Notes under the pieces: model-generated
Databases searched by the model: none
The model's input: the letters and a program-made list of their open reading frames with translations, nothing else
Told to the model about the DNA's origin: nothing
In this document: positions 53,204-63,584 of the stretch, in pieces
Layout: every line of letters starts with the position of its first letter
Position numbering within the stretch: the stretch's first letter is position 1
Position numbers and translations under genes: made by a program
NCBI GenBank assembly: GCA_963814805.1
Contig: CAWFER010000005.1
Location: forward strand, 27,650-91,649
Length of the DNA: 64,000 bases
Direction: 5' to 3'
Source of the DNA: AP-15 sp963814805
Lineage (GTDB): Bacteria; Pseudomonadota; Alphaproteobacteria; ATCC43930; CGMCC-115725

Positions 53204-55186
53204 GCAACGGCGATCTCAACTGGATCACGAACTTCATCTGGGGCATCGCCGACGACGTGCTGCGCGACCTCTATGTGCGCGGCAAATATCGCGACGTCAT
53301 CCTGCCGATGATGGTTCTGCGCCGCCTCGATGCGGTGCTTGAGCCGACCAAAGCGGCCGTTCTGTCGATGAAGGACAACCTCGACAAGGCGGGCATCACC
53401 AACCAGGACGCCGCCCTTCGCCAGGCGGCCGGACAGGCGTTCTACAACACCTCGCGCTTCACCCTGCGCGATCTCCGCAACCGCGCGATCGCAGGCGCAA
53501 CTGAAGGCCGACTTCGAAGCCTATCTCGACGGCTTCTCGCCGAACGTTCAGGAGATTCTCGACAATTTCGAGTTCCGCAATCAGATCCCGAAGCTGTCCA
53601 AGGCCGACGTTCTGGGCACGCTGATCGAGAAATTCCTCGATCCGTCGATCAATCTCGGCCCCAAGCCGGTGCTGAACGGCGACGGTTCGGTGAAGCATCC
53701 GGGCCTCGACAACCACGCCATGGGCACGATTTTCGAGGAACTGGTGCGCCGCTTCAACGAGGCGAACAACGAGGAGGCCGGCGAGCACTGGACGCCGCGC
53801 GACGCCGTGAAGCTGATGGCGAAGCTGATCTTCGTGCCCATCGCCGACCAGATCGACCTCCGGCACCTACCTGCTCTATGACGGCGCCTGCGGCACCGGC
53901 GGCATGCTGACGGTCGCCGAGGAAACGCTGAACGAACTGGCCGAGCAGCACGGCAAGCAGGTCTCCACCCATCTGTTCGGGCAGGAGATCAACGGCGAGA
54001 CCTACGCCATCGCCAAGGCCGATCTGCTGCTGAAGGGCGAGGGCGAGGAGGCCGACAACATCGTCGGCGGGCCAGAGTGGTCGACGCTGGCGAACGACGC
54101 GTTTCCGTCGCGCGAATTCGATTTCATGCTGTCCAATCCGCCCTACGGCAAAAGCTGGAAGAGCGATCAGGAGCGCATGGGCGGCAAGGGCGGCATGCGC
54201 GATCCGCGCTTCGTGATCGAGCACGCGGGCGACGCCGAATACAGCCTCGTCACCCGGTCGAGCGACGGGCAGATGCTGTTCCTGGCGAACATGCTGTCCA
54301 AGATGAAGCACAACACGCCGCTCGGGAGCCGCATCGCCGAGGTGCACAACGGCTCGTCGCTGTTCACCGGCGACGCCGGCAGCGGCGAGAGCAATGTGCG
54401 GCGCTGGATCATCGAGAACGACTGGCTGGAAGCCATCGTCGCCCTGCCGCTGAACATGTTCTACAACACCGGCATCGCCACCTATGTCTGGGTGCTGAGC
54501 GAACCGCAAGCCGGGCCATCGGCGCGGCAAGGTGCAGCTGATCGACGCGACGGCGTGGTTCCGGCCGCTGCGCAAAAACCTCGGCAAGAAGAACTGCGAA
54601 CTTCGCCGAGGCCGATATCGAGCGCATCGTCGAGACGTTCCTCGCCTTCGAGGAGACCGAGCAGTCGCGCATCTTCGACAACGCCGAGTTCGGCTACTGG
54701 AAGGTGACGGTCGAGCGGCCCTTGCGCGCCACCGGCATCGACGCGACGCGCGCCTATGCGCCGAAAGAGATCAAGGCGCTGAAGGAAGAAGGCCGCATTG
54801 CCGAGGACGGCGCGCCGGTCATCCGCCGCATTCACAAGCCCGGCAAGGTGACCGCCGATCCGCTGCGCGGCCTGTTCCCGGTGACGATCGACGGCAAGCG
54901 CTGCGTCGTGGAATACGAGCCGGACAGCGATCTGCGCGACACCGAGACAGTGCCGCTGAAGGAGCCCGGCGGGATCGAGGCGTTCATCCGCCGCGAGGTG
55001 CTGCCGCACGCGCCCGACGCCTGGATCGACGAGGCCAAGACCGCCATCGGCTACGAGATCAGCTTCACCCGCTATTTCTACAAGCCGCAGCCGTTGCGCC
55101 CGCTGGAGGCCATCCGCGCCGACATTCTGGCGCTGGAGCGCGAGACCGAGGGGCTGATGGCGGATATCATCGGGGCGGCGCGATGA
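53200..55186 (+). pseudogene. hsdM: Type I restriction-modification methyltransferase subunit, four +1 frameshifts
   Basis: N6-adenine methyltransferase, about 660 residues when joined. HsdM_N domain: GDLNWITNFIWGIADDVLRD, KYRDVILPMMVLRRLDAVLE; SAM motif YDGACGTGGML; catalytic NPPYGKSW; C-terminal FLAFEETEQSRIFDNAEFGY. The text changes frame at about 53493, 53857, 54501 and 54602. Each is repaired by dropping one base: A in GCAGGCG, C in GACCTCC, G in GAGCGAACC, T in GAACTTCGCC. Identical direction each time points to sequencing insertions. Stop overlaps the next gene by 4 bases. Confidence 0.85.
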
Positions 55187-55800
55187 CGTTCGACAGCCGG
55201 CGTCATCGCCGCCGCTCGATCCAACTCGAGGGTTTCGATTATTCGCGACCCGACGCGTATTTCGTCACCATCTGCGCTCATCGACGCCTGTGCCGTTTCG
55301 GCGAGATCGAGGAATGCGAGATGCGGTTGAGCGAGGCCGGCGCGCTCGCGCGGGAGACCTGGGAAAATCTGCCTGCCCATTATCCGCACGTGATCCTCGA
55401 CGCGTTCGTGGTGATGCCCAACCACATCCACGGAATTATCGTGTTGACCGACAACGTCGTAGGGGCGGGTTTGAAACCCGCCGCGACACGTCATGGCCTG
55501 CCCGAAATCGTGCGGGCGTTCAAGACGTTCTCCGCGCGACGCATCAATGAAAACCGGGGGGTGCGCGCGGCGCCCGTGTGGCAACGCAATTATTACGAGC
55601 ACATCGTCCGCGACGAGGCGGCCCTCGATCGCATCCGCGGATATATCGCCGGCAACCCGGCGAATTGGGCGCAGGACCCGGACAATCCGGCGCGGATCGC
55701 CGGGTCGGTTGGGTCGGCGCCGGACGATGGCGGGGCGGGTGTGGCGGGTGTAGGGGCGGGTTTGAAACCCGCCCCTACCGACGACGGGAAACCGCGATGA
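55183..55800 (+). CDS. REP-associated tyrosine transposase (RAYT, Y1 type) inside the restriction operon
   Basis: 205-residue Y1/HUH transposase of the REP-associated kind. RPDAYFVTICAHRRLCRFG, the HUH motif MPNHIHGIIVL and the tyrosine region QRNYYEHIVRDEAALDRIRGY are intact; NPANWAQDPDNP follows. The ATG overlaps the hsdM stop and the stop overlaps the hsdS ATG, 4 bases each, so it behaves as an operon gene rather than a casual insertion. Two REP-like hairpins lie within its own coding sequence and are translated as GAGLKPA. Confidence 0.88.
   Translation: MTFDSRRHRRRSIQLEGFDYSRPDAYFVTICAHRRLCRFGEIEECEMRLSEAGALARETWENLPAHYPHVILDAFVVMPNHIHGIIVLTDNVVGAGLKPAATRHGLPEIVRAFKTFSARRINENRGVRAAPVWQRNYYEHIVRDEAALDRIRGYIAGNPANWAQDPDNPARIAGSVGSAPDDGGAGVAGVGAGLKPAPTDDGKPR
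55464..55482. repeat. REP-like hairpin 1 within the RAYT gene
   Basis: GGCGGGTTT-G-AAACCCGCC, perfect 9-base arms. The preceding bases GTAGG match the second copy at 55750, but the right arm is cut short. Confidence 0.7.
55750..55778. repeat. REP-like hairpin 2 within the RAYT gene
   Basis: GTAGGGGCGGGTTT-G-AAACCCGCCCCTAC, perfect 14-base arms around a single base. A complete version of hairpin 1, near the end of the RAYT coding sequence. Confidence 0.8.
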
Positions 55801-57150
55801 TCGACGGGCTGCAACCCTATGCGGAAACCAGGCCGTGCGGACTGCCGTGGCTTGGCGATGTGCCGGCGCATTGGGACGTGCGGCGCATCAAGACTTTGTT
55901 GAAGGAAATCGATCACCGCACAAAATCGGGGGAGGAGCGCCTTCTATCTCTACGGATGCGTCGAGGACTCGTCGACCATCACAATTCAGGCGGAAAGCCT
56001 ATTCCGCCTGACGCGCTGGTTGGCTTCAAAGTCATCGAGCCCGGTCAGATTGTTATGAACCGAATGCGAGCGGCGTATGGGCTGTTCGGCCTCGCCGACG
56101 TGCGCGGGCTGGTGAGCCCGGACTATGCGGTTTTCCAGCCAGCAGATGACTCCTACAACCGATATCTGCTCGAAACGTTCAAGTTACCATCGCTCGCACT
56201 AGTGTTTCGCGCCGAATCCAAAGGCTTGGGCACTGGCAAATCTGGGTTCCTGAGGCTCTATACGGACAGATTTGGTCCGATCCCCGTTCCGTACCCGCCG
56301 CTCGACGAGCAGCGGCTGATTGTGCGGTTTCTGGATTGGCATGGGGTGCAGACGGCGAAGCTGGTCCGCGCCAAGAAGAAGATCATCGCGCTGCTGAACG
56401 AGCAGAAGCAGGCGATCATCCACCGCGCCGTCACCCGCGGCCTCGATCCGAACGCTAAACTCAAACCCTCCGGCATCCCCTGGCTCGGCGATGTGCCCGA
56501 GGGATGGGAGGTGAAGCGGCTTAAGGATTTGGTTCGGTTGCGGAGTGGCGAGAGCATCACCGCATTCGACATTGAAGACGAAGGCGCGTTTCCGGTGTAT
56601 GGCAGCAATGGGCTAAGGGGCTACACGACCCGCTTTACGCATGAGGGCGATTTTGTGTTGATCGGTCGCCAAGGTGCTTTGTGCGGCAACATCAACTATG
56701 CCTCTGGGAAATTCTTCGCATCCGAGCACGCTGTCGTCGCCCATCCGAAAACTGCCTTCGAAACCAGATGGCTGGGAGAATTACTTACGATAATGAATCT
56801 AAATCAGTATTCCATTGCTGCTGCCCAGCCAGGGCTGGCCGTCGAACGCATCTCCCCGTTGGGGATACCGGTCCCGCCACTTAACGAGCAACGGAAGCTA
56901 GTTCGAGCCTTCGAATTCAGAAACCGGCGAATTGAACATAGCGATCAGCAAAATTGAGCGCGAACTCACCCTCATCCAGGAATTCCGCACGCGCCTGATT
57001 GCCGATGTCGTCACCGGCAAGCTCGATGTCCGCGCCGCCGCGGCCAGCCTGCCCGAGGTCACCGAGATTGAGCCCATCGACGATCTGGCCGAGGACGACG
57101 ACCTGGAGGAAGGCAACGAGGCCGCAGAGAACGAGGAGGTCGCCGCCTGA
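55797..57150 (+). pseudogene. hsdS: Type I restriction-modification specificity subunit, one +1 frameshift
   Basis: About 450 residues when joined, two target-recognition domains each opening with a PWLGDVP repeat (residues about 18 and 225) and separated by conserved helices (LDWHGVQTAKLVRAKKKIIA, LNEQKQAIIHRAVTRGLDP). The second helix (SKIERELTLIQEFRTRLIAD, VVTGKLDVR) is in another frame; dropping one T of GAATTCAGAA near 56918 joins them as ESETGELNIAISK. HsdS sets the DNA target of the HsdM and HsdR complex. A Glu/Asp-rich tail ends the protein. Confidence 0.85.
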
Positions 57151-57220
57151 CCATGCCCGTTCCGGCCCACAATGCTATGCTGACCAAAACCGCAATGATG
57201 TCCCGATCAGGAGCCAAAGG

Positions 57221-57445
57221 ATGAGCGAAACCCATCGGATCACCGTCGATCCCGGCCAGTGCGGCGGCCGGCCCTGCCTGCGCGGCCTGCGCATCCGCGT
57301 CCGCGACGTGCTGGACCTGCTGGCCGCCGGCGCCGACCGCGCGGAAATCCTGGCGGATTATCCGTTGTTGGAAGAAGGCGACATCACCGCCGCCCTCGAA
57401 TACGCGGCGCGGCAGAGCGATCATCCCGTACTGCGCGTGGCCTGA
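57221..57445 (+). CDS. DUF433 family antitoxin
   Basis: 74-residue DUF433 protein: RITVDPGQCGGRPCLRGLRI, RVRDVLDLLAAGADRAEILA, DYPLLEEGDITAALEYAA. DUF433 proteins are winged-helix antitoxins usually paired with a DUF5615 PIN-like toxin encoded directly downstream. Here only eight codons of such a toxin remain before hsdR starts. AGGAGCC precedes the ATG. Confidence 0.88.
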   Translation: MSETHRITVDPGQCGGRPCLRGLRIRVRDVLDLLAAGADRAEILADYPLLEEGDITAALEYAARQSDHPVLRVA

Positions 57446-57471
57446 TGCGCTTCCTGGTCGAAGTGACATGA
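57445..57471 (+). pseudogene. DUF5615-type toxin remnant (8 codons)
   Basis: ATG overlapping the DUF433 stop, reading MRFLVEVT then TGA. MRFLV(D/E) is the usual opening of DUF5615 toxins. The hsdR ATG at 57468 overlaps the stop, so a deletion probably fused the toxin's first codons to the hsdR start. Confidence 0.5.
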
Positions 57472-60400
57472 CAACCGACACCTCGGAGAAGGGCCTGGAA
57501 GCCCTCATCGTCGCCGAAATGACCGGGCGCACCGCCGCGCCGGCCGGCGGCTTTTCCGAGGAGCCGGAGCCTTTCGTCGGCCTGCACAATTGGCTGCTGG
57601 GCGATCCGAAGGATTATGATCGGGCATGGACCGTCGATCTTGTCCAATTGCGCGCCTTCGTCGCCGCGACGCAGCCGCCCCTGCTGGCGGCGCTCGATCT
57701 CGATCAGGACAGCCCGACGCGCCAGAAATTCCTGGCGCGGCTGCAAGGCGAGATCGGCAAGCGCGGCGTCATCGATGTGCTGCGGCATGGAATTAAGCAC
57801 GGGCAGCATGATCTGGACCTGTTCTACGGCACGCCGTCACCGGGCAATGCCAAGGCCGCCGAGCGCTTCGCGCTGAACCGCTTCTCCGTCACCCGCCAGC
57901 TTCGCTACAGCCGGGACGACACCGCTCACGCGCTGGACCTGGCGCTGTTCATCAACGGCCTGCCGGTGGCGACGTTCGAACTCAAGAACAGCCTGACCAA
58001 GCAGACCGTCGACGACGCCGTCGAGCAATACAAGCGTGACCGCGATCCGCGCGAGAAGCTGTTCGAATTCGGCCGCTGCATGGTCCACTTCGCGGTGGAT
58101 GACGCGCAGGCGATGTTCTGCACCCACCTCAAGGGCAAGGCGTCGTGGTTCCTGCCGTTCAACAAGGGATACAACGACGGCGCGGGCAATCCGCCGAACC
58201 CCGGCGGGCTGAAGACGGATTATCTCTGGAAGGATATCCTGACGCCGTTCGGCCTGACGGACATCATCGAGAACTATCGCCCAGATCGTTGAGCGGCGGG
58301 ACCCGAAAACCGGCAAGGTGAAGCGCGACCAACTGTTCCCGCGTTTCCATCAACTCGATGTCGTCCGCAAGCTGCTGGCCGATGCCCGGTCGAAGGGCGC
58401 GGGGCGGCGGGTGCTGATCCAGCATTCGGCGGGATCGGGCAAGTCGAACTCCATCGCCTGGCTGGCGCACCAGTTGGTCCGGCTCGCCAAGGACGAAGGC
58501 CAGGTATTCGACTCGGTGATCGTGGTCACCGATCGGCGCATTCTCGATCAGCAGATCCGCGACACCATCAAGCAGTTCGCGCAGGTCGGCGCGACCGTCG
58601 GCCACGCCGAGCATTCCGGCGACCTGCGGCGCTTCATCGCCGACGGCAAGAAGATCATCATCACGACGGTTCAGAAATTCCCCTTCATCCTCGACGATAT
58701 CGGCGCGCTGCACCGGGATCGCCGCTTCGCGATCGTCATCGACGAGGCGCATTCCAGCCAGGGCGGCAAGGCCGCCGCTGCGCTGAACGCCGCCCTGACC
58801 GGGTCAGACGATGGTGACGAGGACGAGACGATCGAGGACAAGATCAACGCGATCATGGAGCAGCGGAAGATGCTCCCGAACGCGAGCTATTTCGCCTTCA
58901 CCGCGACGCCGAAGAACAAGACGCTCGAGATATTCGGCGAGCCGTTCCCCGAAGGCGATGCGGTCAAGCACCGCCCCTTCCACAGCTACACGATGAAGCA
59001 GGCGATCCAGGAAGGCTTCATCCTGGACGTGCTTGCGCTATTACACGCCGGTCAACAGCTACTACCGGCTGGTCAAGACGGTCGAGGCCGATCCGGAATT
59101 CGACACCAAGCGCGCGACGAAGAAGCTGCGCCGATATGTCGAGAGCAACGACCACGCCATCCGGCTCAAGGCCGAGATCATGGTCGATCATTTCCACGAG
59201 CAGGTGCTGGCGCTGAACAAGATCGGCGGCCAGGCCCGCGCGATGGTGGTGACCTCGGGCGTCGAGCGCGCCATCCAGTATTTTCAGGCGGTCAGCGCCT
59301 ATCTCATCGAACGCAAGAGCCCTTACCGCGCGATCGTCGCCTTCTCGGGCGAACACGAGTTTGGCGGGGCCAAGGTGACCGAGGCCAGCCTGAACGGGTT
59401 TCCCTCGAAGGATATCGTCGATCAGATCGAGAAGGACCCCTACCGGTTCCTGATCTGCGCCGACAAGTTTCAGACCGGCTATGACCAGCCCTTGCTGCAC
59501 ACGATGTATGTCGACAAGGCGCTGTCGGGCATCAAGGCGGTCCAAACGCTGTCGCGGCTGAACCGGGCGCACCCACAGAAGCATGACGCCTTCGTGCTCG
59601 ACTTCATGAACGATAGCGAGACGATCCGCGCGTCGTTCGAGACCTTCTACCGGACAACCATTCTCAGCGACGAAACCGACCCCAACCGGCTGCATGACCT
59701 CAAGGCGGTTCTCGACGGCTATCAGGTGTATCAGACCAGCCAGATCGATCAGCTTGTGGAGCTCTATCTGGGCGGCGCAGACCGGGATCGGCTGGACCCT
59801 ATCCTGGATGCGTGCGTCGCCGTCTACAATGCGGACCTGGACGAGGACGGGCAGGTCGATTTCAAGGGCAAGGCGAAAGCCTTCGCCCGGACCTACGCCT
59901 TCATCTCGGCCATCCTGCCCTTCACGAACGCCGAATGGGAGAAACTCTCGATCTTCCTCAACTTCCTGGTGCCCAAACTACCGGCGCCGCGCGAGGAAGA
60001 CCTCTCGAAGGGCATTCTCGAAGCGATCGACATGGATAGTTACCGGGTCGAGAAGCAAGCCGCACAGCGCGTGCAATTGGCGGACCAAAATGTCGAGATC
60101 GATCCCGTCCCCACCGATGGCGGCGGTAACAAGGCCGACCCTGAACTCGACCGGCTGTCCAATATCATCCGCGGTTTCAACGATCTGTTCGGGAACATCG
60201 CCTGGGAGGACGGGGACCGCATCCGGCAACTGATCGCAAACGAGATTCCGAATAAGGTGGCCGCAAACGCCGCCTATCAGAATGCGAAGCAGAACTCAGA
60301 CAAGCAGAATGCTCGCATCGAACACGACAAGGCGCTCGGGAGCGTCATCATTGGGCTGATGAAGGACGACACGGAACTGTTCAAACAGTTCAGCGACAAC

Positions 60401-60475
60401 CCCGAATTCAAGCGATGGCTGGCCGACACCATCTTCTCCGCGACATATGATCGGCCAGCGCCCGCCGCTTCATGA
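57468..60475 (+). pseudogene. hsdR: Type I restriction endonuclease subunit, two +1 frameshifts
   Basis: About 1000 residues when joined. N-terminal PD-(D/E)xK nuclease (ATFELKNSLTKQTVDDAVEQ), SF2 motor with Walker A HSAGSGKSN, VVTDRRILDQQ, DEAHSSQGG, FTATPKNKT, QTGYDQPLLHTMYVDK and a C-terminal helical domain. It translocates DNA and cuts far from the HsdS target. Frame changes at about 58272 (GAACTATCGCCCAG, one base extra; true reading ENYAQIVERR) and 59033 (GTGCTTGCGC, one T extra; true reading DVLRYYTPVNSYY). Otherwise full length. Confidence 0.87.
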
Positions 60476-60519
60476 GAATGAGGGCTGGCGCCGAGGATTG
60501 ATTACGTGACAGGCAGGGA

Positions 60520-60937
60520 ATGAAGTCGATGCCGGTGCGCAGGCGCGGCAATAAGCTCGAACGCTGGGAGATCGCGCTACTGGTCACCGATGCGCTGATG
60601 ATGGCGATCTGGCGTCGTGGAAAGCCCAGCGCACTGCTGCATCATTCAGACCGCGGCAGCCAATACACCAGCGAGCCCTTCCAGCGCCGGATGGCCGACA
60701 ACGGCGTGCTGTGCAGCATGAGCCGATCGGGCAATGTGTGGGACAACGCAGCGATGGAGAGCTTCTTCTCCTCGCTGAAGACCGAGCGCGTCGCGGGCAA
60801 GATTTACCGCACCCGCGACCAGGCCCGAGCCGATGTGTTCGATTACATCGAACGCTTCTACAACCCCCAGCGGCGCCACTCGACGATCGGCTATCTCAGC
60901 CCTATGGGAGTTCGAGAGGATCAACGCCGTGAGCTAA
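60520..60937 (+). pseudogene. IS3-family transposase (orfB), C-terminal fragment
   Basis: Integrase-core remnant of an IS3-type transposase: LLHHSDRGSQYTSEPFQRRM with the second Asp, WDNAAMESFFSSLKTERV with the Glu, FDYIERFYNPQRRHSTIGYL. The first Asp and all upstream sequence are missing. The end reads LSPMEFERINAVS if one G of ATGGGAG near 60907 is dropped. The right terminus of the IS probably lies near 60968. Confidence 0.8.
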
Positions 60938-61177
60938 ACCGCGTGTCCACCAAACCGGCAGCATCCCAATCCTTGTCCATCGCCGAGAGCTGCTCGCCCA
61001 ATGGGTTGAGCGCCTCAAGACATTCCTTGATATCGATCCGAAGCATATCGGGGTCATCGGCGGCGGTCGGCGCAAACCAACCGGCGTCATCGATATCGCC
61101 CTGATCCAGAGTCTCGTGCGGGGAGGTGAGGTGTCCGATCTGGTGGTCGATTACGGTCATCTGGTGTTTGACGAGTG

Positions 61178-61185
61178 CCATCACC
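61178..61185. repeat. IS66 target-site duplication, left copy
   Basis: CCATCACC immediately before the IS66 left end, identical to 63643-63650. Eight bases is the standard IS66 duplication. Confidence 0.9.
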
Positions 61186-61209
61186 GTAACCGCTCGGTGA
61201 AGACGCCGG

Positions 61210-62759
61210 TTAGGCAGCGGCGCGGTCGAGTTCGGCGGGCTGCCAATGCCAAGGCAGCAGTTCGGCAATATGCCGGGCCGGGTGATCGGCGATGCGGGCG
61301 AGCAGGTCGGCGAGATAGCGCTGCGGGTTGAGGCCGTTGAGCTTGGCGCTCTCGATCAGCGAGTAGATCGCGGCGGCGCGCCGCCGCCGGCATCGGAGCC
61401 GGCGAAGAGATAGTTTTTGCGTCCGATCGCGACGCAGCGCAGTGCCCGTTCGGCCGGGTTGTTGTCGAGGGCGAGGCGTCCGTCGTCCAAGCATCGCAAC
61501 AGCGCCTTCCAGCGTGACCGCATGTAGCGAAAGGCCTTGGCGAGTTCGGATTTACGGGAGAGCCTGGGCAGGGTCTGTTCCGCCCAGGTGCGCAGCGCCT
61601 CGGCGATCGGCTTCGAACGCTGCTGGCGTTCGCGACGCCGGTGGTCGGGCGGCGAACCCGTGATCGTCCTCTCGACCCGGTAGAGATCGCCGATGCGTTT
61701 GAGCGCTTCCTCGGCGATCGGCGAGCCGGTCGCGGCGTGGACGTCAAAGAACTTGCGGCGGACATGCGCCCAGCAGGCCGCCTCGGTGATCCGGTTGCCG
61801 GCGAACAGCGCGTTGAAGCCGGCGTAGCCGTCGGCGTGGATGATCCCGCGGAAGTCTTTCAGATGCTCCTTCGGGTGCTCGCCCTTGCGGTCGGGCGAAT
61901 AGAAGAACAGCGCCGCCGGCGGGCGCGCGCCAGCAAACGGCCGTTCGTCGCGGACATAGGTCCACAACCGCCCAGTCTTGGTCTTGCCGGTGCCCGGCGC
62001 CAACACCGGCACCGGCGTGTCGTCGACATGCAGCATCTCCGAGCCCATCACCTCGGTGGCGAGCGCGTCGACCAGCGGCGCCAACGACGCCGCGGTCGCC
62101 CCGACCCAACCGGACAGCGTCGAGGTTTCCAGATTGACGCCCTCGCGGGCGAAGATCTCGGCTTGGCGATAGAGCGGCAGATGATCGTCGTACTTCGACA
62201 CCAGGATATGGGCGAGCAACCCCGCCCCGGCGCGGCCGCGGGCAATCGCGTGATCGGGCGCCGGCGCTGCGACCACGGTATCGCAGGCGCGGCACGACAG
62301 CTTCTCGCGGACATGCCGGATCACCTTGAACCGGCCGGGCACATAGTCGAGGGTCTCGGTCACATCCTCGCCGATATGGCGCAACCCGCCGCCGCAGGAC
62401 GGGCAAGCGCCTGGCGCGTGATGCCTCACTTCTTCGCGCGGCAGGTGGTCGGGCAGCGGCCGGCGGGCCGGCTTCTGCGCCTCCACCGCGGCGTCGACCA
62501 TGGCCACTACCTCGGGCGAAGCCGTCGCCAGCCGCTCGGCCTGGTCGGTCTCCAAGGCCTCGATCGCCAACTCGAGCTGCTCGATCTCGCGCCCCAGTTT
62601 CTCCGACGAGCGCCCGAACTCGGCACGCCGATAGCGCGCCAGCTGGAATTTCAGTTTGGCGATCTCGGCCCGCGCCGCCACCGCGTCTCGCGCCATCTCG
62701 GCGATGATGCGCTTCAGCGCGGCGATGTCGTCGGGCAGGCTCTCGGGCGCGATCGTCAC
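61210..62759 (-). pseudogene. IS66 transposase TnpC, frameshift near the 3' end
   Basis: About 515 residues when joined. Coiled-coil/leucine-rich N-terminus (LKFQLARYRRAEFGRSSEKL), zinc finger (GACPSCGGGLRHIGED, LSCRACDTVV), DDE core (MLHVDDTPVPVLAPG, GIIHADGYAGFNAL, DNNPAERALR). After LFAGSDAGG the main frame ends at 61356; the proper tail (AAAIYSLIESAKLNGLNPQR, HPARHIAELLPWHW) is in the next frame down to 61210. The break is in a GGC/GCG run near 61378 and could be a base miscount. Confidence 0.88.
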
Positions 62760-62832
62760 GCCGGAATTGGAACAGGATTACCGCCGGCTCGGTTCGTCTA
62801 AACTGGCGCTAAGTCAATCAGCCGCAGCCCCG

Positions 62833-63180
62833 CTAGCCGGCCAGCTCCGGCCGCCAGGTTTTCTGCGGCATCCGCCAGTCGATCCCGTCCAGCAGCATCG
62901 ACAATTGCGCACGCGTCAGCGCGGCCACGCCGTCCTCGGCGCGCGGCCAGACAAATCGTCCTCGCTCCAGCCGTTTGGCGAACAGGCACAGCCCGTCGCC
63001 ATCCCACCACAACAGCTTTATCAGATCGCCGCGGCGGCCGCGAAAGCAGAACACGTGACCCGAGAACGGGTCTTGTCCGAGCACCGTCTGGGCCTGCGCC
63101 GCCAGGCCGTCAAAGCCTTTGCGCATGTCGGTGACACCCGCCGCCAGCCACACCCGCGTGCCCGCCGGCAGCCCGATCAT
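62833..63180 (-). CDS. IS66 accessory protein TnpB
   Basis: 115-residue IS66 Orf2: IGLPAGTRVWLAAGVTDMRK, GFDGLAAQAQTVLGQDPFSG, FRGRRGDLIKLLWWDGDGLC. Needed for IS66 transposition though its exact act is unknown. ATG 63180 overlaps the tnpA stop by 4 bases. Confidence 0.94.
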   Translation of the reverse strand: MIGLPAGTRVWLAAGVTDMRKGFDGLAAQAQTVLGQDPFSGHVFCFRGRRGDLIKLLWWDGDGLCLFAKRLERGRFVWPRAEDGVAALTRAQLSMLLDGIDWRMPQKTWRPELAG

Positions 63181-63584
63181 CGCAGCAACTCGATCACCCG
63201 CTGCAGCGTCGCGGCCGACACCTCGCCGCGCAGGCATACCCGCGCGCCGCACGCGAAGGTAATCTCGATCGTGCCGCTGCGCCGCGCCCGTTCCGGGCGG
63301 CGTGCCGCGCTCGGCTCCGGGACGATCTCGACCGGCAACATAGTGACGCTTCCCGCCGCGGCACGCGGCTCTTCCGGCGCCATCTCACGCCGCCATTTGA
63401 ACAGCTGGTTGGCGTTCACATCATGGCGCCGCGCGACGATCGAAACCGACGCCCCCGGCTCCAGCGTCTCGGCGACGATCCGACGCTTCAACGCATCGGG
63501 CCACTGCCGCCGCTTTGGCCTGCCGGAGCTGCGCCTAGTGTCCGCTAGGCCCGTAGTGGACACTTCCTTTGCTGTCGCCGCCAT
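63177..63584 (-). CDS. IS66 accessory protein TnpA (HTH)
   Basis: 135-residue IS66 Orf1 with a helix-turn-helix: RRIVAETLEPGASVSIVARR, HDVNANQLFKWRREM, then a strand-rich C-terminus (GTIEITFACGARVCLRGEVS). First gene of the IS66 operon, 58 bases inside the right end. Confidence 0.92.
   Translation of the reverse strand: MAATAKEVSTTGLADTRRSSGRPKRRQWPDALKRRIVAETLEPGASVSIVARRHDVNANQLFKWRREMAPEEPRAAAGSVTMLPVEIVPEPSAARRPERARRSGTIEITFACGARVCLRGEVSAATLQRVIELLR

Noticed and set aside
53200..59034. Programmed ribosomal frameshifting in hsdM, hsdS or hsdR
   Set aside because: No slippery heptamer or downstream pseudoknot at the breaks, and seven such events in one operon would be implausible.
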